Shown here in pieces: positions 21,347 to 31,937 of a stretch of 64,000 nucleotides of DNA. Each line of letters begins with the position of its first letter. Position 1 is the first letter of the stretch. The position numbers were made by a program, and so were the translations under genes. The stretch is from the NCBI GenBank assembly GCA_032716605.1, contig CM064518.1, forward strand, positions 38,127,039 through 38,191,038, in the 5' to 3' direction. A model generated the notes under the pieces. The model was not told the DNA's origin. It made no database searches and was given only the letters and a program-made list of their open reading frames with translations. This stretch comes from Paralithodes platypus (Eukaryota; Arthropoda; Malacostraca; Decapoda; Lithodidae).

Positions 21347-21891
21347 GAAAGTGTCAGAAACCAAACTCATGGCACAGTTGACCGCATCTGATAGGTTGAT
21401 AGGCTGTGTTCCACTTTAGAATTTAGATTGTCGAAGAATTTAGGAGAGTCAGAAGAGTTAGCGGAGAGATAGTCAGCACAGTAATATTTAGTTTGAGAGT
21501 GACAGGAAAGTTTGAGCTAGAAAGTTGAGAATTAAGAGGAGTCTAAGTTGGGAACCCAAGAGCAAGTAAGTTTGTGGTGTACATACTTACAAGATCCACC
21601 TTTGGCTTGGAGATTAGGATACAGAAAGTAGGAGGAGACGGAAAAGGGGTTGCTGTTAGTTGCTTCAGACACCTGAGACTCGGTGAGGAAAAGATCAGGT
21701 ATGCTAGAGGAGAGGTGATGTTGAACAGAGGGGGGTGTTAGATGAAAGGCGCTAATATTGCAGAAGTTAATAGAAAGAGCAACAGACCGTGCCCCATAAC
21801 ATTCTGAGGGGTTATTATATGAGGGAAAATGTATGGGGGCATTTATAGTCCTCACCCTGGGGTTTCCGAGGCTGGGTTAAGAGTCTCATCA

Positions 21892-21892
<1 letters not shown>
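21347..21892. other. No recognisable feature
   Basis: Mixed composition; the 107-residue minus-strand frame (21532-21855) shows no domain and no splice context. Nothing supported. Confidence 0.45.

Positions 21893-21973
<81 letters not shown>
21893..21973. repeat. (GT)n microsatellite
   Basis: About 40 uninterrupted GT units. Confidence 0.97.
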
Positions 21974-21974
<1 letters not shown>

Positions 21975-22752
21975 AAAATAGTATAGTGTGCTTGTGTGAA
22001 GTAGTATTATGGAGGGGAAGTGTCTGTGAGAGCTAGCTGGATTACTCTGTGTGTAGGTGAGGAACACCGAAAATCAGTAAGAGTGGCCAGGCAAATGAAA
22101 CAAGAGTCCCAGCAACTCCTTAGCCTTCCCTGTTTTATTGGTGGCTACGAATCAGTGTCTATATCTATACATGCAAGAAAACCGGATATGCCAAAAAAAA
22201 AAAAAAAAAAAAAAAAAAAAACATTGAAGGGCAACACCTTACCTTTTGTTGAACGGTAACACTCGCTACAGTTTGACAAGTAATCCAAGTTCTGACCGCG
22301 AGTTGACTCTTTGCAACCCAGTTCTCACCAATCCTAAATATGGCACCACTGATTCCTGTCTGGCTTACTTTCTACAGACATACAATATTGCCTCCATTTC
22401 CTTTATATATACATTCGTCACATGTCTATATAAATATATATACATACATTTATACATGGATAAGGCGGAATAGGTTGGAGTAAATTTAACTATAGTCTGC
22501 TTATTTTCAGCTGACGGTAAATTCGATCTATTAGTAGCTGATTTATCAATGCTTAATGGAAAAACATGAAACTACTATGTGTCTGCGTTAATAATAATGT
22601 TTTTTTTTTGTCATGAATAACACCATATTTAGCTTCAAAATCTTCATAATAGCTAAGTAATTAAGATGGGAACATGCCAATTTACCATCAGCTGGACACA
22701 TACAGACTGTAGGGTAGGTTGGGTAGTGACTGGGTAGGCTAGGTTAGGTCGA
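21974..22752. other. Unassigned DNA with a 28-base A-run
   Basis: A poly-A run at 22192-22220 could be a retroposon tail, but no matching body or target duplication was recognised. 22700-22750 has TTAGG-like words (GGTTAGG, GGGTAGG). Confidence 0.45.
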
Positions 22753-22977
22753 CTATAGTCCATTAATTATTGATAGGTTAAACATATTGACCACTAACCT
22801 CTACAACTCTAAAACGGCTGGAGTAATTGAGCTAATATGTCTACCGTTTGGGAAGGGTCAACCATGGAATACGTGTGGACATTTACAGCCTATTTGCTCT
22901 ATTCCTTTTTGAGTTACACAGGTTAGAGGTTACGATTTCTGGCCTATTTATAATAAATGGACTATAGCATGGATATT
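22753..22977. mobile_element. 225-bp MITE-like element (J)
   Basis: The ends are inverted repeats: CTATAGTCCATTAATTATTG at the left, and the complement of TAATAAATGGACTATAG at the right, about 21 of 25 bases matching. Further in, CTAACCTCTAC pairs with GTTAGAGGTTA. TA at each outer edge would fit a Tc1/mariner-type target duplication. Non-coding; a single copy in the window. Confidence 0.5.
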
Positions 22978-23105
22978 TCTTTATGGACAATCAAAAGCCA
23001 AACTTCTTACCCACCATTCCTCTGAGTGAAGTCAATTACCAAGGGCTAATACAATCATAAACCCCTAAGCAACTGCCTCAAACTATATACAGAGGGTTAC
23101 AGGGG

Positions 23106-23479
23106 TTAAGGGGGGATGGGCCGATTTTTCTGGCCCCCTTCTCCCTCATGCTTAGCCTCATTGGTTTTTAGATTTTAAGAAGTTCGGCCCATTTGTTTAG
23201 CGATTTTAAGACTTTACGGGGCCCATCTTTTGGTCAATATTTAGACCTTTCGTGCCTATTAGGTGTCGATTTTTTCCTGGCGAGCGGTAACAAGCCTGCA
23301 ATCTTTAGAGTAACCGGCCTTAGGCCTGGACATTTTTCTACCAAAAAACGTAAACATTTATCTTGAAGGGGTGCCTAGGGGGAGTTTTTTACAGCTTGAT
23401 TAATGTCTAGCGAGGAAACTAAAACATAAATGAACAAATTAATTAATTGACCAACAAAAACCAGCCACTAGCCTCTTAA
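23106..23479 (-). mobile_element. TTAA element family A, copy A6 (374 bp)
   Basis: TTAA at 23106-23109 and 23476-23479. It has full internal order with a diverged core (GGCGAGCGGTAACAAGCC). About 30 bases of flanking DNA (CAAACTATATACAGAGGG) occur on both sides of the element, far more than a TTAA duplication. Confidence 0.8.
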
Positions 23480-23659
23480 ACTATATAAAGAGGGTTACAG
23501 TGGTTCAGGCTTTCAAGCTTTCAGTAGTATTGGGTTTTTACTTCATTCAGAACATATGTAGATACGAACTAAGAATTTAACGGTACACAAGGCAGCACCT
23601 ACATTATAACTTAGCCTTGTCTAACTCCAACCTAGTCCATATATGTATACAAATAACGA

Positions 23660-24405
23660 ACCCATATTGATACAGAACATAAGAGCGGTATTGCAGCACA
23701 TTTGTAGAGTGTTAGTCTATACGAACAATCAGAACTTGTAAGGAATCCAATATAATACATAACATAGGAGCGGTATTGTAAGTACATATGTAGAGAGTCA
23801 GTCTATACGAATAATCAGAACCTATAACGAATCCATAATATGTAGAGAGTCAGTCTATACGAATAATCAGAACCTATAACGAATCCAAAATATGTAGAGA
23901 GTCAGTCTATACGAATAATCAGAACCTATAACGAATCCATAATATGTAGAGAGTCAGTCTATACGAATAATCAGAACCTATAACGAATCCAAAATATGTA
24001 GAGAGTCAGTCTATACGAAATAATCAGAACCTATACCGAATCCTAATAATCAGAACCTATAACGATCCAAAATATGTAGAGATCAATAATCAGAACCTAT
24101 AACGAATCCATATATGTAGAGTGCAGTCTATACGAATAATCAGAACCTATAACGAATCCAAATATGTAGAAGTCAGTCTATACGAATAATCGAACCTATA
24201 ACGAATCCCAATATTATAACGAATCCAAAATATGTAGAGAGTCAGTCTATACGAACAATCAGAACATATAACGAATCCATAATATGTAGAGAGTCAACAT
24301 ATAACGAATCCATAATATGTAGAGAGTCAGTCTATACGAACAATCAGAACATATAACGAATCCATAATATGTAGAGAGTCAGTCTGTGTGAGCAATCAGA
24401 ACTTG
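23660..24405. repeat. 52-bp tandem array with an older ~100-bp parent unit
   Basis: The unit reads AATATGTAGAGAGTCAGTCT, then ATACGAATAATCAGAACC and TATAACGAATCC. About ten units follow, several with internal deletions (for example near 24055-24130 and 24290). The first two units (23660-23835) are longer and include AGAGCGGTATTG, so the 52-bp form seems derived by deletion from a ~100-bp unit. Confidence 0.85.
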
Positions 24406-24504
24406 GCTGTCTAAAATAACGTGGCCATCGCTATCGCTGTCATCAATAAAAGCCCCGCCAACCCTTCCCCTTCGGATCGGAAACTCAGGGATATTGGAAA
24501 TTGT

Positions 24505-24592
24505 TCAGGGGGTATAAGGATATTGGAGAGTGGGTGTCGGAGTGGGGTTACATGCGTGTGTGTGTGTGCTTGTGTGTGTGTGCTTGTGCTGC

Positions 24593-24676
<84 letters not shown>

Positions 24677-24682
24677 TGTGTG

Positions 24683-24732
<50 letters not shown>

Positions 24733-24770
24733 GGTGTGTGTGTGTGGTGTGGTGTGTGTGTGTGTGTGTG

Positions 24771-24842
<72 letters not shown>

Positions 24843-25113
24843 TGGGAGGTGGTACGGGTGGAATGGTTTGTGGATATTATGTGAAATGGTGGCCTGCGAT
24901 TGTGTTAGGGGCAGAATATGTAGATGAGGAGAGTATGATAATATTGGAGAGTGGGTGTTGTTGGTTATGCGTGTGTGTGTGGAGGAGGTGGTGGGGGCGA
25001 AATGGTTTGTGGATAATATGTGGAACAGCAGCTTGTGAATGTATATGTGAAAGAATGTGTACGCGGAGGAATATGTAGATGGGGGAGTAAAAGGGTATTG
25101 GAAGTGGATGTTG
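24505..25113. repeat. GT-rich tandem segments with a ~290-bp (GT)n core
   Basis: 24552-24842 is long (GT)n with GTT/GGT interruptions. Around it a ~270-bp larger unit recurs: ATATTGGAGAGTGGGTGT stands before each GT tract, and GTGGAATGGTTTGTGGATA or a relative after it. So whole microsatellite-bearing blocks were duplicated. The Cys/Val frames here and the His/Thr frames opposite are artefacts. Confidence 0.8.
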
Positions 25114-25119
25114 GAGCGA

Positions 25120-25215
<96 letters not shown>

Positions 25216-25228
25216 TGTGTGTGTGTGT

Positions 25229-25304
<76 letters not shown>

Positions 25305-25315
25305 TGTGTGTGGAG
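25114..25315. repeat. (GT)n microsatellite, ~200 bp
   Basis: Near-pure GT with three single-base interruptions. It is the second microsatellite of the duplicated block described for 24505-25113. Confidence 0.95.
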
Positions 25316-25533
25316 GTTGGGTGGAATGTGTTTTTGGTTAATGTGTGGAATGGAGGCCTGCAAGTATAAAGGCGGAAGTGGCTTTGCTGCACGAATGAGT
25401 GGATGTGGAAGGAATGATGTGTGGATAATATGTGAAATTGGAGCTTATGAATGTGTAGGTAGAAAACTGGGTGGAGGGGAACGTGTGGATTTGTTAGTTC
25501 AAGTGATAATCAAGATGGATGTAGGCAGGTTAC
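25316..25533. repeat. GTGGAT-rich decayed repeat, left part
   Basis: Recurring ATGTGTGGATAATATGTG-type words. The same type of sequence resumes at 25924 after family B copy B2, so B2 split this tract. Confidence 0.6.
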
Positions 25534-25923
25534 TTAAGGGAGCCCACCTCGTTTTTTTTCTCTTTCTCTCCCTCTCTCTTTGGCTACAATTGTATCCATT
25601 CGGCCCCATTCAGCCTACTGTTTTAAGACGCTTACCCCCATCCAGGTGTCAATATTTTCTTGGCGAGCGGTAGCGAGCCACCATATATATATTTTGTTTT
25701 TGTTTACAGCAAGCGAAATTTGTACATTTTTCGATAGACAAATTTCTCCGGCGAAGCCGGATTTCTCCATACATTGCTGGCTCGCTATCATTCGCCAGGA
25801 AGACATCGACACCTGGATGGGGATAAACGTCTTAAAACAGTTGACTGAATGGGACCGAATGGATACAATCCAGAGAAAGAGAGAAAAGGAGAGAAAGAGA
25901 ACAAAAGCAGGTGACCCCCTTAA
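25534..25923. mobile_element. TTAA foldback element family B, copy B2 (390 bp)
   Basis: TTAA at 25534-25537 and 25920-25923. The inverted halves run from TTAAGGGAGCCCACCTCG to its relative on the right (GCAGGTGACCCCCTTAA). It has both cores (GGCGAGCGGTAGCGAGCC and CTCGCTATCATTCGCC), the TCCGGCGAAGCCGGA hairpin and the ACATTTTTCGATAGA palindrome. The left end has GGG for GGGG. Confidence 0.88.
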
Positions 25924-26300
25924 GAACGAAAGGTTGATTACGTTTGTGGATATGTATATGAGGGACTTCGGACATGCAAATGTTTCCGTGGATCAATGTG
26001 TGTATGGGGAGTGGAAATATGATACTCTTAGTGGATGAGTAAGCTTGTGATCATGTAGGTACTATTGATAGCGGGTGGCATGCGTGGAATTAAATACATT
26101 ATGGATAGGCGAGTTGAATATTTTGTGGATAGTATGTGGTTACTGAATGTGGAAGGGTGTGTGGATTAGCTAATGGTGATTATATGTGGATGGATGAAAA
26201 GGGGTGTTTTGTGGATATGTGGAAAGGTAGTAGACTATGAGGATAGCTAAGTTGGGGGTGCATATGAATATGTGTTAGAATAGGCGCGTTCACAGAAGCC
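25924..26300. repeat. GTGGAT-rich decayed repeat, right part
   Basis: Continuation of the 25316-25533 tract: GGATATGTATATGAGG, TTTTGTGGATAGTATGTGG, ATTATATGTGGATGG. Very degenerate. Confidence 0.5.
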
Positions 26301-26395
26301 ACATATCCGAAAATGTGTGTTCAATTCGTTTTATTGTTGGCTACATATGGACTTTACAAACATTCCAAACTCTTCCTAGGGTTCATCAATGTAAT

Positions 26396-26608
26396 TTAAC
26401 CCCTTCACCTCCATTACTTAATTTTCATCCTATTCTGGTAACCATTAGACGATTTTCTTTAGTTTGTAATTTATCTATACGACTCAAATGGGTAACTACG
26501 ATCTCAATAAACCTTCTTAGTAACATAGGTCCTTCATAAACTGCATAAAATCATCTCATTTTATCCAGAATCAAAGGTAGAAAGGCGTCATAGTGCTGAA
26601 GGGGTTAC
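26396..26608 (+). mobile_element. TTAA element family G, copy G1 (213 bp)
   Basis: The left end is TTAACCCCTTCACC; the right end, on the complement, is GTAACCCCTTCAGCAC. The interior matches G2 (59185-59362) in reverse orientation through GGTAACCATTAGACGAT, CTCAATAAACC and ATAGGTCCTT. Non-coding. TTAA with CCC ends is typical of piggyBac-type MITEs. Confidence 0.75.
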
Positions 26609-26861
26609 CATTCTTACTGTTTCTACCAGTTTCTTACTGTTTCTACCTGTTTCTACCTGTTTCTACCCTTTGCTGAACAAATGCAAGGTTTTGAATATGT
26701 TCGCTAAATATGTGCCTCATTTTAAGTCATTTATAACATGACTCGAACACAATAGCCGCATCTGTGAAGGCGTCTATTGTGTGTGGGTAGTTATTAATAT
26801 ATAGTGAGTAGACTGAATGATCTGTGCATATCGTATGGAAAGGTTTGTGGATGGGAGACTG
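26609..26861. other. Spacer, with a short TTTCTACC repeat
   Basis: CTGTTTCTACCTGTTTCTACC-like words at 26620-26675, otherwise nothing recognised. Confidence 0.5.
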
Positions 26862-28018
26862 TGTAATTGTATGGTAGGGAGACTATGTGTAATTGTGTGG
26901 TAGGGGGACTATGTGTAATTGTGTGGTAGGGGGACTGTGTGATTGTGTGGTAGGGAGACTGTGTAATTGTGTGGTAGGGAGACTATGTGTAATTGTGTGG
27001 TAGGGGGACTATGTGTAATTGTGTGGTAGGGGGACTATGTGTGATTGTGTGGTAGGGAGACTGTGTAATTGTGTGGTAGGGAGACTATGTGTAATTGTGT
27101 GGTAGGGGGACTATGTGTGATTGTGTGGTAGGGAGACTGTGTAATTGTGTGGTAGGGAGACTATGTGTAATTGTGTGGTAGGGGGACTATGTGTAATTGT
27201 GTGGTAGGGGGACTATGTGTGATTGTGTGGTAAGGGGACTATGTGTAATTGTGTGGTAGGGAGACAGTGTAATTGTGTGGTAGGGGGATTATGTGTAATT
27301 GTGTGGTAGGGGGACTATGTGTAATTGTGTGGTAGGGGGACTATGTGTAATTGTGTGGTAGGGGGACTATGTGTGATTGTGTGGTAGGGGGACTGTGTAA
27401 TTGTGTGGTAGGGGGACTATGTGTGATTGTGTGGTAGGGGGACTATGTGTGATTGTGTGGTAGGGGGACTATGTGTAATTGTGTGGTAGGGAAACTATGT
27501 GTGATTGTGTGGTAGGGGGACTATGTGTGATTGTGTGGTAGGGGGACTATGTGTAATTGTGTGGTAGGGGGACTATGTGTAATTGTGTGGTAGGGGGATA
27601 ATGTGTAATTGTGTGGTAGGGGGACTATGTGTAATTGTGTGGTAGGGGGACTATGTGTGATTGTGTGGTAGGGGGACTATGTGTAATTGTGTGGTAGGGG
27701 GACTATGTGTGATTGTGTGGTAGGGGGACTATGTGTAATTGTGTGGTAGGGGGACTATGTGTGATTGTGTGGTAGGGGGACTGTGTAATTGTGTGGTAGG
27801 AGGACTATGTGTAATTGTGTGGTAGGGGGACTATGTGTGATTGTGTGGTAGGGGGACTATGTGTGATTGTGTGGTAGGGGGACTATGTGTGATTGTGTGG
27901 TAGGGGGACTATGTGTAATTGTGTGGTAAGGGGACTATGTGTGATTGTGTGGTAGGGAGACTATGTGTAATTGTGTGGCAGGTATACTATGTGTAATTGT
28001 GTGGTAGGGAGACTATGT
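26862..28018. repeat. 26-bp minisatellite, about 44 units
   Basis: The unit is GTGTAATTGTGTGGTAGGGG plus GACTAT. Variants are GTGTGATTG, a 24-bp form with GACTGTG, and GGGAGAC for GGGGGAC. Variants are interspersed, and a GGAGAC/GACTGTG/GGAGACTAT motif recurs every few units in the left part, indicating block duplication. The left edge decays gradually. Confidence 0.95.
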
Positions 28019-28224
28019 GGAGATTAAAATGTATTAATTATTAGACGATGTACTGTCTGGAATAGAATGCGGATGTGCATGGCGTTTATAGAGTACGATG
28101 TGAATTGAGGTAATAAGTCAATGTTTGGACGAGGATATAGGCGGTTGCGTTGGTAATTGAAAACAGAAAAACTAAAACTATGAAGAATATTGGAGAATAT
28201 GGATGTTCGATATTTCCTTCGCCT

Positions 28225-28226
<2 letters not shown>

Positions 28227-28260
<34 letters not shown>

Positions 28261-28275
28261 ATAATAATAATTAAC
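28227..28275. repeat. (GT)n then (AAT)n
   Basis: GT at 28227-28256, then (TAA)n. Read on the minus strand, the (TTA)n is the 3' tail of the LINE fragment that follows. Confidence 0.85.
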
Positions 28276-29217
28276 GGTTTATTCACAAAAGCAGCCCGAA
28301 GGCTGAAAATATACAAGGAAGTTGATACATAGTTAAAATTAAAATTAAAATTAAAATTGACACAAGAGCTAACAGGCTAATTTACAATGAAAAATATGTA
28401 TATAATTTATTGATTGTTTAAGACCTTAATTATTGAAGGAATGGCGCTGTTCTTGTAGCGGTCAGTCCGTGGTGCTCTTACGGGGACAATACGGTTGAAG
28501 TGGCGAACAGCGCGTAGAGGAGGAGGGGCGTCGGGCGGTAGTAGGTGCCGGTGTCTGTGGTTGTTTAGTAGTTTGCTGGAGAACTGCTGAAGGTGTTGTT
28601 CGTAGAGGTTAGATATGGCGAGTACGTTAATTAGGTTACATGCATCTTGGTAAGTGATGTAGTTGGCCCCTAACATTATTCTGAGTGCTCTCTTCTGAAT
28701 TTTTTCTAATTTATTTCTTTGGGTTAAGTTGAGAGAGGATGACCAAACGGGTGAAGCATAGCAGAGTTTGGGTAATATAAAGGTTTTGTATAAAAGTAGC
28801 ATGTCATCTCTGGGAACCCCTAGTTGTTTCAGGGTGCGTAACATGTGTAGCCGATAAGAAGAAGCACTAGCTATGGTGTTAACATGTTTATCCCAGAGTA
28901 GTTTTTGCTGAAGGAAAACACCAAGTAATTTAGTGGACTGAACTATCTCGAGGGTGTGATTGCCAAGCTTGAGGGTGGGTGGAGGGATGGGCTTAGAAGC
29001 AACATTGAAGTTCATGACAAGTGTTTTGTTTAGGTTAATAGTGACATCATTATCTTGTGTCCAGGTCAGTAGGGCATCTAGGTTGGCTTGGAGAATGCTG
29101 TAGTCTGGAGAAGCGTTGCTGATGGAAGAGGCTAGTGTGGAATCGTCAACATATTTCCATTTGAGTTCTGCGTCTTGAAGGGCGTTATTGCTGAGTATTA
29201 AATAACCGAGGGGCCCC
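28257..29217 (-). mobile_element. LINE fragment L1 (3' half) with (TTA)n tail
   Basis: Runs from inside reverse transcriptase motif B to the 3' tail. The 5' side ends abruptly in a (GT)n tract at 29219. The 3' untranslated part contains TTTTAATTTTAATTTTAA and ends in (TTA)n. No target duplication was recognised. Confidence 0.75.
28407..29216 (-). pseudogene. Reverse transcriptase C-terminal fragment (L1)
   Basis: An open frame of about 270 codons encodes the end of a non-LTR reverse transcriptase. It starts inside the motif B region (GPLGYLIL), followed by motif C KYVDDSTLASSI with the two catalytic aspartates. The thumb follows (TKLLGVFLQQKLLWDKH) and then the characteristic FILPKLCYASPVWSS and KLEKIQKRALRIMLG segments. 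The finger domain, motif A, any endonuclease and ORF1 are missing. The frame extends into the (CA)n tract, adding a meaningless His/Thr run at its N-terminus. Clade is uncertain; KYVDD-type elements are widespread in aquatic invertebrates. Dead by truncation. Confidence 0.85.
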
Positions 29218-29327
<110 letters not shown>

Positions 29328-29504
29328 GTCCTGCTCTCCTTCCTGCCTCCCCGCCTCTAGCCTATTTGTTTGTCTGTTTGTCTGTGCAAATGTGCTTGTG
29401 TTTGTTTGTCCGTGTGTCTGCATGTCGGTGTGGACGCCTCTCACTGACTGTCTTGTTATCTTTTTATATTTTCCAAAGTGACGGTTATTTAGTCTGTCTG
29501 CCAT

Positions 29505-31330
29505 TCAATCTGTCTATCAACTAGTCTGTCTGCCAACCTGTCTGCCTGTCACTCAGTCTGTCTGCCAATCAGTCTGTATACAAAACAGTCTGTCTGCTAA
29601 ACCAGTCTGTTTGGCAGTCGGTCTATCCTTTTGTTTTTGTCAGTTTTTCCTTCTATCTCTCTGCCAACATGTCAATCTGTCCATATGTCTGTCTATCTGT
29701 CTCTCCCCCCGCCTGCCCACCTGTCTGTCTGTCCATCTGTCTGTCTATCTGTCTCTCCCCCCGCCTGCCCACCTGTCTGTCTGTCCATCTATCTGTCTAT
29801 CTGTCTCTCCCCCCGCCTGCCCACCTGTCTGTCTGTCCATCTATCTGTCTATACGTCTGTCTATCTGTCTCTCCCCCCGCCTGCCTACCTGTCTGTCTGT
29901 CCATCTATCTGTCTATACGTCTGTCTATCTGTCTCTCACCCCGCCTGCCCACCTGTCTGTCTGTCCATCTATCTGTCTATCTGTCTCTCCCCCCGCCTGC
30001 CCACCTGTCTGTCTGTCCATCTATCTGTCTATATGTCTGTCTATCTGTCTCTCCCCCCGCCTGCCCACCTGTCAGTCTGTCCATCTATCTGTCTATACGT
30101 CTGTCTATCTGTCTCTCCCCCCGCCTGCCCACCTGTCTGTCTGTCCATCTATCTGTCTATACCTCTGTCTATCTGTCTCTCACCCCGCCTGCCCACCTGT
30201 CTGTCTGTCCATCTATCTGTCTATACGTCTGTCTATCTGTCTCTCACCCCGCCTGCCCACCTGTCTGTCTGTCTATCTATCTGTCTATACGTCTGTCTAT
30301 CTGTCTCTCCCCCCGCCTGCCCACCTGTCTGTCTGTCCATCTATCTGTCTATACGCCTGTCTATCTGTCTCTCCCCCGCCTGCCCACCTGTCTGTCTGTC
30401 CATCTATATGTCTATACGTCTGTCTATCTGTCTCTACCCCGCCTGGCCACCTGTCAGTCTGTCCATCTATCTGTCTATACGTCTGTCTATCTGTCTCTCC
30501 CCCGCCTGCCCACCTGTCTGTCTCTCCATCTATCTGTCTATACGTATGTCTATCTGTCTCTACCCCACCTGGCCACCTGTCTGTCTGTCCATCTATCTGT
30601 CTATACGTCTGTCTATCTGTCTCTACCCCGCCTGCCCACCTGTCTGTCTGTCCATCTATCTGTCTATACGTCTGTCTATCTGTCTCTACCCCGCCTGGCC
30701 ACCTGTCTGTCTGTCCATCTATCTGTCTATACGTCTGTCTATCTGTCTCTACCCCGCCTGGCCACCTGTCTGTCTGTCCATCTATCTGTCTATACGTCTG
30801 TCTATCTATCTCTCCCCCCGCCTGCCCACCTGTCAGTCTGTCCATCTATCTGTCTATACGTCTGTCTATCTGTCTCTCCCCCCGCCTGCCCACCTGTCTG
30901 TCTGTCCATCTATCTGTCTATACGTCTGTCTATCTGTCTCTCACCCCGCCTGCCCACCTGTCTGTCTGTCCATCTATCTGTCTATACGTCTGTGTATCTG
31001 TCTCTACCCCGCCTGCCAACCTGTCAGTCTGTCCATCTATCTGTTTATACGTCTGTCTATCTGTCTCTCACCCCGCCTGCCCACCTGTCTGTCTGTCCAT
31101 CTATCTGTCTATACGTCTGTCTATCTGTCTCTCACCCCGCCTGCCCACCTGTCTGTCTGTCCATCTATCTGTCTATACGTATGTCTATCTGTCTCTACCC
31201 CGCCTGCCAACCTGTCAGTCTGTCCATCTATCTGTTTATACGTCTGTCTATCTGTCTCTCCCCCCGCCTGCCCACCTGTCTGTCCATCTATCTGTCTGTC
31301 TGTGTCTCTCCCTCCCCCACCTGTCTACCT
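29505..31330. repeat. 64-bp pyrimidine minisatellite (CTGT/CTAT plus CCCCGCCTGCCCAC), ~28 units
   Basis: The unit is tetranucleotide-like (CTGTCTGTCTGTCCATCTAT) followed by ATACGTCTGTCTATCTGTCT and a CCCCGCCTGCCCAC spacer. Forms of about 53 and 64-65 bp alternate. The flanks (29505-29690) are simple CTGT/CAGT repeats, the probable ancestor. Almost no purine-start stop codons occur on the + strand, so three overlapping frames of 597-636 codons are open there. They are Leu/Ser/Val/Pro-rich artefacts, as is the 182-codon minus frame. Confidence 0.93.
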
Positions 31331-31636
31331 GTCTGCCCGCCTATCTTCCGCCCTGCCACTATTTCCACCTGTGCGAAATTTTGGGAAGCCTTTCTTTTTT
31401 GTAGCCGTTCCGTTTTCGGGATGGACGATGGACCGGTGTTTTTTCCCCTTTCATTGTATATTGCTTTGTTTTTCTCCGAAGTTTCCATCGGTTCTCTATT
31501 TGACTGGGATTAACTTTGTAGGGGAAATATATTATATATAAAGAGAAAGCAATGGTTTGTGTTTGTAAAACGTAATTTCATTATTTTCTGCGCGCGCGCG
31601 TGCTTGGTATCCAGTATATGTTTGGGTGTATATGCC
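31331..31636. other. No recognisable feature
   Basis: Short unique spacer with a GCGCGCGCG word at 31590. Nothing supported. Confidence 0.5.
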
Positions 31637-31639
31637 TCT

Positions 31640-31645
31640 CTATGT

Positions 31646-31738
<93 letters not shown>
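31640..31738. repeat. (GT)n microsatellite
   Basis: About 45 GT units with one TTG interruption. Confidence 0.97.
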
Positions 31739-31740
<2 letters not shown>

Positions 31741-31937
31741 CAGAAAAATAATATTATATGTTGATGATACATAGGAGAGAAAATATATGAACGAATACAA
31801 AACTAATTAACAGTATCTAAAATGCTAGGGGGTAGTGCATTTATTTTTGTTCAGGACTGTGACGCATTGCCGAACCCTACACATCTATAGAAAAGGAGGT
31901 TCCTGCACCATGTATTGAATTTACTGACAGATGTATT

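Noticed and set aside
24421..25673. Cys/Val and His/Thr proteins
   Set aside because: Translations of (GT)n/(CA)n.
26862..28018. CRISPR array
   Set aside because: Direct repeats of 26 bp without unique spacers, in an animal-type genome with no cas genes. The 30-bp, 32-bp and 41-bp arrays fail the same test.
29611..31541. Three overlapping + strand frames of ~600 codons
   Set aside because: Composition of the CTGT/CCCC minisatellite removes stop codons in all frames; no start context, domain or splice signal.
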